Part shown: positions 9,155-17,703 of the stretch, in pieces
Numbering within the stretch: the first letter of the stretch is position 1
How the letters are laid out: every line of letters starts with the position of its first letter
NCBI GenBank assembly: GCA_017539645.1
Contig: JAFYCM010000062.1
Coordinates: forward strand, 1 to 36,008
Source of the DNA: Bacteroidales bacterium
GTDB taxonomy: Bacteria > Bacteroidota > Bacteroidia > Bacteroidales > Marinilabiliaceae
DNA length: 36,008 nt
Direction of reading: 5' to 3'
The notes under the pieces: model-generated
What the model was told of the DNA's origin: nothing
The model's database searches: none
The model's input: only the letters and a program-made list of their open reading frames with translations
Translations under genes and position numbers: made by a program

Positions 9155-9162
9155 TAACTTTG
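9155..9162 (+). promoter_or_regulatory. Bacteroidetes -7 box for the helicase-nuclease gene
   Basis: TAACTTTG is an exact match to TAnnTTTG, 24 nt before the ATG at 9187. The -33 region has only a loose TTTA match, so this rests on the -7 box and its position. Confidence 0.45.
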
Positions 9163-9186
9163 CTATGTTTTAGCAAATAACTCTCT

Positions 9187-12075
9187 ATGAAGAATACACC
9201 ATCATTTCTCAACGGATTGAACTCTGAGCAGCTCGAAGTCGCCACCACTATCGAAGGCCCAGTTCTTTGCATTGCTGGCCCTGGTTCTGGCAAAACAAAA
9301 ACACTTGTCGACCGTGTTGTCTATCTCATTTCTAAAGGTAACGCACCCGAAAATATTCTCGTTTCTACCTTTACAGAAAAGGCTGCTAAAGAGCTACTTA
9401 CTCGTATCTCTAACCGCCTTATCGAATTGAAGATAGATGTCAATCCGAACGAGCTTTATATCGGCACTCTTCACTCAATCTTCTTGCACTTCCTCGAAGA
9501 CTATTCGCAATACACTCGTCTCAAGCGTTTTTATAGATTACTCGACCCTTTCGAGCAAGCATTCATCATATATAGGAACTACAACAGCTTTGCTGCTATT
9601 GATAACATTGATTCGATTATTGACCTAGAACACGGTAAATGGTCAAATACTCAAACTCTTGTCAGTCGCATCAATAATATTTCTGAAGAAGACCTCGATG
9701 TAAAAGCACTTGCCAATTCTAATGATGCGGCCATCGTCGCGCTATCTGAATGTTACGCTCGTTATTGTGAGATTCTCGAAGAAGAGAATGCTATCGACTT
9801 CTCTTCTATTCAAACCGAGATTCTCCGCATGATTACCGACCACCCAGAAGCCCTTGCTGGAATCCAAGAAAAGGTCAAGTATTTCATGATTGACGAGTAT
9901 CAAGATACCAACCGCATACAAGAAAAAATATTGCTTCGCCTCGCCTCGCAGAATAATAACATCTGCGTTGTCGGCGATGATGACCAAGGTCTCTACCGCT
10001 TCCGTGGTGCATCTATCCGCAATATCTTACAATTCGCATCCAATTTCAATAAAGGCGAATGTCGAGAAATCTACCTTACTACTAACTACCGTTCATATCC
10101 AGGCATTGTCCAATTCTACGACACTTACATGGCCTCACAGAAATGGACCGATGGCACTAATAAATTTCGTTTCGATAAAACAATTGAGCCTTACCGCTCG
10201 TCTTGTGGCACTTCTTCCGTAGTTCGCCTTTCCTCCACCGATTCTTTCGAAGATTACCGCAAACGCGTTTTAGACTTCATCACCATCTTACGAGATAAGC
10301 ACATAATCACCGACTACAATCAGATATGTTTCCTCTACAAGTCTGTAAAAAGTGACAAGGCTTTAGAGCTCATGCAGTATCTCGAAGAAAACGGCATCCC
10401 CGTATTCTCACCTCGTTCTGGTCTATTCTTCAAGCGTCCAGAAGTAAAGCTCCTCATCGGTGCTCTCTTCAATCTATTCCCGCAACTCTTAGAAAAAGGC
10501 ACCGTCTCAAACTTGAATGCCGAGTATCTTGAGGATTGCAACAAGTCTCTACTACAAGAACTAGAACAAAATGCTGCAGCAAACAAAGACCTCATCGCTT
10601 GGATATGGGACAAAAAGCGCATCCACGCCAATTTGAAAAAGAATACCGACTACGCTTTCAGTGGCCTTGTTTACCAGCTCTTTCAGTTTCCTCTCTTTGC
10701 AAAATACCTTCAAACAGAGCTAACCGCCTCCAAGCAAGATTTGCGCCCAGCTTACAACATCGGCATTCTCGTCTCGCTTATCTGCAAATTCGAGTATTTA
10801 TATAACATCGACATCTTCTCACCTAAAAGAATAGACTCTATCCTAAAACTATTCTTCAACGTCTATCTCTACTTTGTTCTCGATGGTGGCCTTGAAGAGT
10901 TTGAAGACTTCGATGAGATAACACCTTCTGGAAACATCTCTTTCATGACCATACACCAGTCCAAAGGCCTCGAATTTCCTATCACTGTCGTTGGCTCTAT
11001 GGGTGACATCCCAAGAAAACGCTACAACGACTTCGATAAACTCCTTCAAGAGCAGTACTACGACCGTCCTGCTTTCGAGCCTATCGAAGAAACTAAGATG
11101 TTCGATTTCTACCGTCTCTACTATACAGCCTTCTCTCGCGCCGAAAATCTTCTCGTCCTTACTGGGTGGGAACACAAGCAGAGAGGCCATGGCTCTGTCC
11201 CTTCTAAATTTCATAAAGGCATTTGGCAAAACACCCCCGAATGGGATTCTCCTTCTGCTAACTTCGACCTCTCGAAACTCAAACTCGATGAGGTCAAACC
11301 AGTCAACATAAAACACGAATATTCATTCACCTCTCACGTTCTTCTCTACGAACGTTGTCCGCTTCAATACAAGTTCTTCAAGGAACTTGGCTTCGCTGCT
11401 GTTCGTGTCGGTGCCACAATTGCCGGCACTCTCTTGCATAACACCATCGAAGACATCCACAAAGCCGTTCTAAGAGGCGAATCAAATACTCTAACCCAAG
11501 AGAACATTGAACGCTGGTTCGACACAAATTATCGCCTGCTCGTCAAGTCAGAGCATGCCTATCTCGCCGAGCCCCAGCGCAATGCTATTCTCTCTTACGT
11601 ATTCAACTATACCGAACAGCAAGCTGGCCATTGGGATAGAATAAAAGAAGCCGAAGTCGATGTCTCTCTCGTCAAACAAGAATACATCCTCAAAGGCACT
11701 ATCGACCTCATCGAAGGAGAAAACGGCAAAATAGACATAATAGACTTCAAATCTGGCAACAAGCCCGATGTCAACTCTTTCGATCCTCATGAAAAACAAA
11801 TTCTCAGCCAATACAAACGCCAACTCGAAGTCTACGCTCACATTCTCGAGGGCAAAGGCTACAAGATAAACGACCTACGTCTCTACTATCCTAAGGAGAC
11901 AAACGGCAATCCTTGCATCACCTTCCACTACGATCCAAAAAACGTGGCCGAAACCATAAAGACTTTCGACAGCGTAGTAGCCAAGATAGAAAGCAAGGAC
12001 TTCTCAATGAAAAACGTGAAGTGCAACCCAAAGCAATGTCTCGAATGCGATATGCGCCACTTCTGCCATAAATAA
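9187..12075 (+). CDS. UvrD/Rep-type helicase fused to Fe-S PD-(D/E)XK nuclease (AdnA/AddB-like)
   Basis: A 962-residue superfamily-1A DNA helicase with a RecB-type nuclease at the C-terminus. Helicase motifs: Q-motif LNSEQLEVA, Walker A GPGSGKT (31-37), STFTEKAAKEL, Walker B MIDEYQD (234-240), GDDDQGLYRFRGA (263-275), TTNYRS, motif V TIHQSKGLEFP (588-598) and motif VI YYTAFSRAENLL (645-656). Nuclease motifs: GTLLHNTIE (747-755), GTID (837-840), IDFKSG (852-857, Asp853/Lys855) and QLEVYA. Cys724 plus C-x2-C-x5-C (951, 954, 960) is the Fe-S pattern of AddB, AdnAB and Cas4 nucleases. It should unwind and cut DNA, in recombinational repair or defence. No partner subunit is adjacent, so it may act alone. 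It is monocistronic and divergent from the unknown 8589-8963 gene. Confidence 0.9.
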   Translation: MKNTPSFLNGLNSEQLEVATTIEGPVLCIAGPGSGKTKTLVDRVVYLISKGNAPENILVSTFTEKAAKELLTRISNRLIELKIDVNPNELYIGTLHSIFLHFLEDYSQYTRLKRFYRLLDPFEQAFIIYRNYNSFAAIDNIDSIIDLEHGKWSNTQTLVSRINNISEEDLDVKALANSNDAAIVALSECYARYCEILEEENAIDFSSIQTEILRMITDHPEALAGIQEKVKYFMIDEYQDTNRIQEKILLRLASQNNNICVVGDDDQGLYRFRGASIRNILQFASNFNKGECREIYLTTNYRSYPGIVQFYDTYMASQKWTDGTNKFRFDKTIEPYRSSCGTSSVVRLSSTDSFEDYRKRVLDFITILRDKHIITDYNQICFLYKSVKSDKALELMQYLEENGIPVFSPRSGLFFKRPEVKLLIGALFNLFPQLLEKGTVSNLNAEYLEDCNKSLLQELEQNAAANKDLIAWIWDKKRIHANLKKNTDYAFSGLVYQLFQFPLFAKYLQTELTASKQDLRPAYNIGILVSLICKFEYLYNIDIFSPKRIDSILKLFFNVYLYFVLDGGLEEFEDFDEITPSGNISFMTIHQSKGLEFPITVVGSMGDIPRKRYNDFDKLLQEQYYDRPAFEPIEETKMFDFYRLYYTAFSRAENLLVLTGWEHKQRGHGSVPSKFHKGIWQNTPEWDSPSANFDLSKLKLDEVKPVNIKHEYSFTSHVLLYERCPLQYKFFKELGFAAVRVGATIAGTLLHNTIEDIHKAVLRGESNTLTQENIERWFDTNYRLLVKSEHAYLAEPQRNAILSYVFNYTEQQAGHWDRIKEAEVDVSLVKQEYILKGTIDLIEGENGKIDIIDFKSGNKPDVNSFDPHEKQILSQYKRQLEVYAHILEGKGYKINDLRLYYPKETNGNPCITFHYDPKNVAETIKTFDSVVAKIESKDFSMKNVKCNPKQCLECDMRHFCHK

Positions 12076-12241
12076 CCATCAGTAGAAACAAGAAAAGCTA
12101 CAATATCATATCTGAATTTCCGCTTGAAGTGATTACTAAGATTGTAATCTATCTCAGAAATAGATAAATTTATAATCTCTGATATGTTCTCGATTAGTGG
12201 AAGAATCGTTGTTGATATTTTTGATATTTAGAGATATACAC

Positions 12242-12270
12242 AAAAGGCCACTGTTCACACAGCAGCCTTC
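12242..12270 (-). terminator. Possible terminator of dapA
   Basis: Arms 12244-12248 and 12265-12269 pair (aaggc with gcctt), with a further 3-bp stem inside a mismatched region, followed on the minus strand by TTTTG. The rest of the 231-bp gap between the convergent helicase and dapA genes is AT-rich and shows only weak inverted repeats near 12146-12165. Confidence 0.4.
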
Positions 12271-12306
12271 ATGTTAACTAAATTATCAAAATATGAAAAA
12301 GAAAAA

Positions 12307-13200
12307 TCAAATGATATTCAGCGATTTGAGTTCGTCGATGAGAAGTTTTTTGTTGGCTGGCTCCATCGGACAGAGCGGTGCGCGGTAAACTTCGTTTATC
12401 ATTCCCATTGCGGCTAAAGTAGCCTTCACTGGTATTGGGTTCGACTCGATGAAGAGCAGATCCATCAATCGGCGATAGCGATAGAAGAGTTTGCGAGCCT
12501 CAGTAACATTGCCCTCAATAGAGAGTTTCATCAACTTGGCAAAATCTTTCGGGAATACGTTGGCAGCTACCGAGATACAGCCATCGGCGCCAAGGAAGTT
12601 GCAAAGCATCGAGAGGTTGTCGTCGCCACTATAAACGCGAAAACCTTCTGGACGGCGGGCTACGAGTTCGGCCGTAGCGTTTATGTTGCCGCTTGCCTCC
12701 TTTATACCTACGATGTTCTCAAAATCGTTGGCAAGGCGTATCACCGTGTCTGGCTTGATGGCAGAACCTGTGCGTCCAGGAACGTTGTACAATATTATAG
12801 GAAGTTCGGGCGTATTCTGTGCAACTTGCGAGAAGTGCAGATACATACCTTGCTGTGTAGGTTTATTGTAGTACGGACCAACAACGAGTGCAGCGTCTAC
12901 ACCGGCATCGGCTGCGTTGCGCGTATATTTTTTACAACTTTCGGTGGAATTGCTTCCAGTACCAGCAATAAGTGTAATTTTGCCACCGACACGCTTAACG
13001 GTGTATTCAAACATGCGCGCGTCTTCCTCTTCGGTGAGCGTAGGCGTTTCTCCTGAAGTGCCGCAAACAACTATGCCGTTTGTGCCATTCTCAAGATGAA
13101 AGTCGAGGATTTTATCGAGAGCTGCGTAGTCGATGGATCCGTTAGATTTGAACGGCGTAACCATTGCAGCTATTGAACCCTGAAGGGCAAATTTTTTCAT
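12307..13200 (-). CDS. dapA: 4-hydroxy-tetrahydrodipicolinate synthase
   Basis: A 297-residue class I aldolase that condenses pyruvate with aspartate semialdehyde in the lysine/meso-diaminopimelate pathway, feeding peptidoglycan synthesis. The TIM-barrel signature residues are present: GTSGETPTL (47-55), the GPYYNKPTQQG segment with Tyr110/111, YNVPGRTG with catalytic Tyr138 and Arg143, and the Schiff-base lysine in GIKEASG (Lys167). The length is normal. It is a single-gene unit divergent from ssb, with an exact TAnnTTTG box upstream. Confidence 0.95.
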   Translation of the reverse strand: MKKFALQGSIAAMVTPFKSNGSIDYAALDKILDFHLENGTNGIVVCGTSGETPTLTEEEDARMFEYTVKRVGGKITLIAGTGSNSTESCKKYTRNAADAGVDAALVVGPYYNKPTQQGMYLHFSQVAQNTPELPIILYNVPGRTGSAIKPDTVIRLANDFENIVGIKEASGNINATAELVARRPEGFRVYSGDDNLSMLCNFLGADGCISVAANVFPKDFAKLMKLSIEGNVTEARKLFYRYRRLMDLLFIESNPIPVKATLAAMGMINEVYRAPLCPMEPANKKLLIDELKSLNII

Positions 13201-13223
13201 TTTTCGTTTCGTTTTTTACATCG

Positions 13224-13231
13224 CAAATGTA
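13224..13231 (-). promoter_or_regulatory. -7 box for dapA
   Basis: On the minus strand TACATTTG matches TAnnTTTG exactly, 23 nt before the dapA ATG. A TTTG further upstream is about 25 bp away rather than the usual 19-21, so the -33 element is uncertain. Confidence 0.45.
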
Positions 13232-13335
13232 ACACAATAAGAATGAAAAATTCTAACAAATAATTACAAAATTAACAGAATTGCGAATTGTAAATTATTG
13301 TTGACCTTTTATTACAGAAAATCAATTGAATAAAA

Positions 13336-13343
13336 TAAATTTG
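13336..13343 (+). promoter_or_regulatory. -7 box for ssb
   Basis: TAAATTTG matches TAnnTTTG exactly, 31 nt before the chosen ssb ATG at 13375. It also argues against the earlier in-frame start at 13348, which would leave almost no leader. Confidence 0.4.
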
Positions 13344-13374
13344 CCATTTGTCAGAAAAAACAAAGACGATACGT

Positions 13375-13782
13375 ATGTCAGTAAACAAAGTAATTCTATT
13401 AGGTAATGTGGGCAAAGAGCCTGACATTCGCTATTTTGATCGTCAACGCGGTGTGGCTAACTTTTCACTTGCAACCAACGAGCGTACGGCTTCGGGCGAA
13501 GTGACAGAGTGGCATAATATTACGGCTTTCGATCGCTTGGCTACTGTGACCGAAAAAATGGTTCACAAGGGCACTAAACTATACATAGAAGGTCGATTGC
13601 GTACGCGCCAGTTTACCGACAGAGAAAACCGCTTACATTCTGTTACAGAGATTATTGCGGACGTGATGGAGATTCTTTCGCCACGTTCGGTCGACAACGA
13701 TGACAAACATCAAGAATCGACTTCTACGCTTGGTGAACCTCCAGCGAAACCCGAAGATGAAGGTGCTTTCGACGCAAAATAA
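13375..13782 (+). CDS. ssb: Single-stranded DNA-binding protein
   Basis: A 135-residue SSB that coats single-stranded DNA in replication and repair. The OB fold occupies about residues 1-105, with the typical start MSVNKVILLGNVGKEPDIRY, WHNITAFDRLA, YIEGRLRTRQF and the closing VTEIIADVMEIL strand. A 30-residue flexible acidic tail follows. The usual terminal D-D-x-P-F tip that recruits repair partners is absent: the protein ends EDEGAFDAK, with an acidic-F motif three residues before the end. The open frame continues nine codons upstream, but the ATG at 13375 fits the family N-terminus. It heads the gldE-gldD cluster, a conserved arrangement in Bacteroidetes. Confidence 0.92.
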   Translation: MSVNKVILLGNVGKEPDIRYFDRQRGVANFSLATNERTASGEVTEWHNITAFDRLATVTEKMVHKGTKLYIEGRLRTRQFTDRENRLHSVTEIIADVMEILSPRSVDNDDKHQESTSTLGEPPAKPEDEGAFDAK

Positions 13783-13853
13783 TTACGTGGCACACTTCTC
13801 ATTAGTATTAACCAAACAGACTCCAATTGGAATCAGATTCATACCATAGTATT

Positions 13854-15143
13854 ATGACCGCCTTGAGTGACATTGCAGTCAGGGCGGTCACACCAAAAAC
13901 TATATTGATGTTGGCTGCGCTTGTCGTTCTACTTACGATAAGTGCGCTGGTATCGGCGAGCGAAGTGGCGTTCTTCTCGCTCTCGCCGCAGATGACCGAA
14001 AAACTCAAAGAGGGCAAAACAAAACGCGACATAGCCACAACCAAACTTCTTGGTCAGCCGCAATTGCTACTTGCTACTATACTTATACTCAATAATTTGG
14101 TGAACGTATCTATAGTTATGCTCTCGGCATTGCTCGGCAAGACGGCTATAGATTTCGGCACACACACGACGCTGAAATTCGTCTTCGAATCGGTAATAAT
14201 TACGACACTCATACTCTTCTTCGGCGAGATTATGCCTAAGATTTATGCCAAGCAGCGCAACTATAGTTTCTCGCGTTTCATGGCCTTTCCGCTCACCGCA
14301 GCTGAGAAGATTCTTTGGCCGGCAAGCCGTCTACTTATGAAGTCTACTTCGGTGATGAACAGCCGCATGTCGCGCTATCAGCCAGAAGTTTCTATCGACG
14401 ATTTGTCGCAAGCGCTCGAACTGACGGGCAACGACATCAAAGAAGAAAAAGAAATTCTTGAAGGCATTGTGAACTTTACGGAGCTGAGTGCCAGCGATAT
14501 AATGACGCCTCGCATGGACGTTGTGAGCGTAGATATTCACGACAAATTCAGCAAGGTGCTGCAAGTGGTGCTCGACTCGGGCTACTCGCGCATACCTGCC
14601 TACGACGAGCGCCCCGACGAGATAAAAGGCATTTTGTACGTAAAAGACCTGTTGCCACATTTGGAGGAGAAAAATTTCAATTGGTCGAAAATACTTCGCA
14701 AACCATTCTATATACCTGAAACAAAGAAGATTAACGACTTGCTTGAAGAGTTCCAACTCAGCAAGACGCACATGGCTATTGTGGTTGACGAATATGGTGA
14801 CATGTCGGGCATAGTTACGCTCGAAGATGTGCTAGAAGAGATTGTGGGCGACATAAAAGACGAGTTCGACGACGAGGACAAAGCGTGGACGCGCCAAGCC
14901 GATGGCTCGATAATATTCGAGGGGAAGATTTCGCTCAACGACTTTTTCAAGGTTATAGATGTCGACCCAGATGAATTCAAAGATAAGCGTGGCGATGCCG
15001 AGACGCTTGCTGGTTTTTTGCTCGAAATCAACGGTTTGATTCCGCAGAAAGGTGATAAATTGGCGTTCGAGAAATACAAATTTGAGATTATCTCAGCCGA
15101 TGCGCGAAGAATAAAAAAGGTGAAATTTTCTGTCAAAAATTAA
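13854..15143 (+). CDS. gldE: Gliding-motility-associated protein GldE (CorC/HlyC family, CBS domains)
   Basis: A 429-residue inner-membrane protein of the CNNM/CorC-HlyC family. The N-terminal DUF21 part has hydrophobic segments at about 15-35, 75-97 and 113-135, including SASEVAFFSLSP and FFGEIMPKIYAK. Two CBS domains follow (about 200-320; MTPRMDVVSVD, SRIPAYDERPDEIKGILYVKD, MAIVVDEYGDMSGIVTLEDV), then a C-terminal CorC_HlyC domain (about 340-425; GDAETLAGFLLEINGLIPQKG). Relatives transport or sense divalent ions; in Flavobacterium GldE is linked to gliding together with GldD. In a Bacteroidales organism an envelope role is likelier than surface gliding. I use the ATG at 13854; an in-frame TTG lies at 13827. 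gldD begins 1 bp after the stop. Confidence 0.88.
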   Translation: MTALSDIAVRAVTPKTILMLAALVVLLTISALVSASEVAFFSLSPQMTEKLKEGKTKRDIATTKLLGQPQLLLATILILNNLVNVSIVMLSALLGKTAIDFGTHTTLKFVFESVIITTLILFFGEIMPKIYAKQRNYSFSRFMAFPLTAAEKILWPASRLLMKSTSVMNSRMSRYQPEVSIDDLSQALELTGNDIKEEKEILEGIVNFTELSASDIMTPRMDVVSVDIHDKFSKVLQVVLDSGYSRIPAYDERPDEIKGILYVKDLLPHLEEKNFNWSKILRKPFYIPETKKINDLLEEFQLSKTHMAIVVDEYGDMSGIVTLEDVLEEIVGDIKDEFDDEDKAWTRQADGSIIFEGKISLNDFFKVIDVDPDEFKDKRGDAETLAGFLLEINGLIPQKGDKLAFEKYKFEIISADARRIKKVKFSVKN

Positions 15144-15144
15144 T

Positions 15145-15723
15145 ATGCGCCGAATAGCTATCATCATACTTATAATTACAACGACAGTGCTGACGAGCTG
15201 CAAGGAGGCCAAAGTGCCCAAGCCGCGCGGCTATTTCCGCATAGAGTTGCCCGAGCACGAATACGTAAGATTCGACAGCGCTGCATTGCCATACACTTTT
15301 GAGGTTCCTACTTATGCGCGCGTTGAGCCTGACCATTCGTATGATGCCGAACCACATTGGATAAACATAAAATTTCCTCGATTCAAAAGTCAGATTCACG
15401 TTACGTATCGCGACATCCGCGGCATTGTGGACGCTGCGCTTGAGGATAGTCGCAAACTCGTATACAAGCATACCGTTAAGGCCGATGCCATTGGTGAAAA
15501 TTTCTACGAATGCGACAGTCTGCGAGTGTTTGGCGAACTATACCAAATAAAAGGCAACGCAGCAACGCCCGTTCAGTTCGCATTGACCGACAGTACAAGA
15601 CACCTCTTCAGAGGTTCGCTATATTTCTACTGCGTGCCCAACAAAGACAGCTTGGCGCCCGTTGACGAATTTCTCGAAGAGGACGTTGCACACCTTATAG
15701 AAACCTTTAGTTGGAAATACTGA
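15145..15723 (+). CDS. gldD: GldD-like lipoprotein
   Basis: A 192-residue lipoprotein: signal peptide with lipobox V-L-T-S-C (Cys19), then the family segment KVPKPRGYFRIELPEHEY. The remainder is a beta-rich domain (PHWINIKFPRFKSQIHVTY, FALTDSTRHLFRGSLYFY) ending FSWKY. GldD is one of the Flavobacterium gliding/type IX secretion-associated lipoproteins of unknown biochemical role, and is paired with gldE across Bacteroidetes. Stop and next start overlap as TGATG, so translation of the downstream gene is probably coupled. Confidence 0.88.
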   Translation: MRRIAIIILIITTTVLTSCKEAKVPKPRGYFRIELPEHEYVRFDSAALPYTFEVPTYARVEPDHSYDAEPHWINIKFPRFKSQIHVTYRDIRGIVDAALEDSRKLVYKHTVKADAIGENFYECDSLRVFGELYQIKGNAATPVQFALTDSTRHLFRGSLYFYCVPNKDSLAPVDEFLEEDVAHLIETFSWKY

Positions 15724-16346
15724 TGCCGCTACTCAAGAAAATAGAGCACTCCGGAGCCATAATGGGCATTTGGAAACAGACAGAATCGCTCGCCGAATTG
15801 GAAGCGCAATACACTATTCACGAGAACGAACGCGAGATGTATCAAGGTTTTCGCAACGACCGCCGCCGCAAAGAGTGGCTCACTGCGCGCATCTTGCTCG
15901 AAACGCTCATTGGCAACGACGCTGAAATTTGCTATCGCGACTCTGGTAAACCATATTTGCGCGATGGTAGATACTGCATAAGTATAACGCATACAATAGG
16001 TTACGTAGGTATACGCTTGGCTGCTCATCCTGTGGCTCTCGATATGGAATACTATTCCGATCGCGTGCTGCACCTTATCCCACGATATGTGTCGCATAGC
16101 GAGATGCAATACGTAAGTATGGGCGATAAAATAACCTCGGCGCTGATTATTTGGAGTGCAAAGGAGACGTTGTATAAACTCTTTGATTTTCAGGATGTTT
16201 TGTTCGATGAGCATATCTTTGTGAGCGAACTTGATCCAACTCAGCCCAACGGCCATTTCAAGGGTACGATTCAGAAAGAGAGTTTCCATGCCGATGTGAA
16301 TTTGACGTATGTGGTTTTGGGAGAATTGATATTGGTATATTGCTAA
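15723..16346 (+). CDS. 4'-phosphopantetheinyl transferase superfamily protein
   Basis: A 207-residue Sfp/HetI-like enzyme that moves the phosphopantetheine arm of CoA onto a serine of a carrier protein. Visible motifs: RRRKEWLTARILLETLIG (about 47-64), SITHT (87-91, counterpart of the S-x-S-H segment), the Mg-binding ALDMEY with Asp107 and Glu109, and WSAKETLYKL with Lys147, Glu148 and Lys152. The canonical W-S-x-K-E-A has Thr in place of Ala. The ATG overlaps the gldD stop. The carrier-protein target is unknown; an earlier TTG at 15711 is less likely. Confidence 0.87.
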   Translation: MPLLKKIEHSGAIMGIWKQTESLAELEAQYTIHENEREMYQGFRNDRRRKEWLTARILLETLIGNDAEICYRDSGKPYLRDGRYCISITHTIGYVGIRLAAHPVALDMEYYSDRVLHLIPRYVSHSEMQYVSMGDKITSALIIWSAKETLYKLFDFQDVLFDEHIFVSELDPTQPNGHFKGTIQKESFHADVNLTYVVLGELILVYC

Positions 16347-16348
16347 AG

Positions 16349-17050
16349 ATGAGTGATTTATATACATATATACAACGTCGGCGAGAACAGCAAAAGCACT
16401 CGCTTGCCGTGCTCATCGACCCAGACAAAACGGCAAGTTTGGAGCGGACTATAGAAATTGTATCCCGAAGCAAAGCCGACATGATATTCGTTGGTGGTAG
16501 CCTTGTAAGTGCCAATACAGCCGATGTTGTGGCGCGAATCAAACAGCAGACGAAGTTGCCGGTAGTGCTGTTCCCGGGAAACGCTTCGCAGCTCGCACCC
16601 AATGCCGACGCACTGCTACTTCTTTCGCTCATCTCGGGACGTAATGCCGAATTTCTAATTGGTCAGCATGTGAACGCGGCGCTACAGATAGCTAAGTCGC
16701 AACTCGAAGTGATACCTACGGGCTACATACTTATAGATGGTGGTGTGGCTACGTCGGTGCAATATATGAGCGCTACGCAGCCCATACCAGCTGACAAAAC
16801 CGACATAGCCGTTGCTACGGCGCTTGCCGGCGAATTGCTTGGGCTGAAGATGGTCTACCTCGAAGCTGGCAGCGGCGCTAAAAATCCTGTCTCTACGGAG
16901 ATTGTAGGCGCGGTGCGAAGTGCCATACATATACCTATTATTGTAGGCGGAGGTTTGCGCAGCATTGCCGATGTGGAGCGTGCGTGGAGCGCTGGCGCCG
17001 ATATTGTTGTGGTAGGCACAGCTATAGAAAAAGGCGAATTTCAGATGTAA
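16349..17050 (+). CDS. Geranylgeranylglyceryl phosphate synthase family protein (PcrB/GGGPS-like)
   Basis: A 233-residue TIM-barrel prenyltransferase that joins glycerol-1-phosphate to a polyprenyl diphosphate, forming an ether-linked lipid precursor. Family features: LIDPDK (22-27), GGSLVSAN, LPVVLFPGNASQ, the active-site YLEAGSGA near residue 170, IPIIVGGGLRS and the phosphate-binding VVVGTAIEKG at the C-terminus. Archaea use this enzyme for membrane lipids; related Bacteroidetes proteins have been assigned to the GGGPS family, with the physiological product unclear. I use ATG 16349, 2 bp after the PPTase stop; an in-frame TTG at 16340 would overlap it. Confidence 0.87.
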   Translation: MSDLYTYIQRRREQQKHSLAVLIDPDKTASLERTIEIVSRSKADMIFVGGSLVSANTADVVARIKQQTKLPVVLFPGNASQLAPNADALLLLSLISGRNAEFLIGQHVNAALQIAKSQLEVIPTGYILIDGGVATSVQYMSATQPIPADKTDIAVATALAGELLGLKMVYLEAGSGAKNPVSTEIVGAVRSAIHIPIIVGGGLRSIADVERAWSAGADIVVVGTAIEKGEFQM

Positions 17051-17082
17051 ATAATTATAAATAATAGAATATATAAACAATT

Positions 17083-17580
17083 ATGAATAAGACTATTAAG
17101 CCTCTAATTGGCATAGATAAAGTGAAGTTCGGTATGACGCGCGAACAAGTTATTGCGGCGCTCGGTCAGCCCGACGAGATTGATGAAGATCAACAGTATG
17201 GCGATACGCCCGACGACACCACAACGGTGTTCTATTACGATAATGGTATTTCGTGCTCGTTCGAAAAATCGGAAAAATATCGCTTGATGGAAATTTCGTT
17301 CGAGGATGACGAGGAGTTCAATATAGCTGGCAAGATTAAGTTGGGAATGAGTATGAAAGATGCTCTTGCAACGGCCGTGGAACTCTTTGGCGAAGAGGAG
17401 ACCGAAGACGATCTTACCGACGACATTGAAGAGGGTAGCTTGCTGCGCTCATTCACCTTCTACAACAACAATGTAAGCCTTTGGTTCGATGGCGAGAAGA
17501 AGGGCGAAGAGGTGCTTGAGACTATTCAAATTGGTCCGCAATGGTCCGAAGATGGCAACACGGTTATTTGGCCAAAATAA
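17083..17580 (+). CDS. Acidic protein with two BamE/SmpA-like repeats
   Basis: A 165-residue acidic, soluble protein of unknown role. Two halves start with similar motifs: DKVKFGMTREQVIAALGQPD (12-31) and KIKLGMSMKDALATAVELFG (about 84-103). The K-G-M-T-x-x-x-V-x-x-x-L-G-x-P pattern is typical of the BamE/SmpA-like fold, each followed by strands rich in aromatic residues (TVFYYDNGISCSFE; FTFYNNNVSLWFDGE). There is no signal peptide or lipobox, unlike BamE itself. It lies 32 bp after the GGGPS-like gene and probably ends the operon begun at ssb. Confidence 0.7.
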   Translation: MNKTIKPLIGIDKVKFGMTREQVIAALGQPDEIDEDQQYGDTPDDTTTVFYYDNGISCSFEKSEKYRLMEISFEDDEEFNIAGKIKLGMSMKDALATAVELFGEEETEDDLTDDIEEGSLLRSFTFYNNNVSLWFDGEKKGEEVLETIQIGPQWSEDGNTVIWPK

Positions 17581-17703
17581 TTACAAGTTACGAGTTTTGA
17601 AGAACGCAGATTGAAAAGATTTTCGGGGGCGTATTTCTCTGATAATCAGTTTTATCCGTGTTGTCTGTGTTCATAATTACGAATAACATTACAGAAAACA
17701 ATA

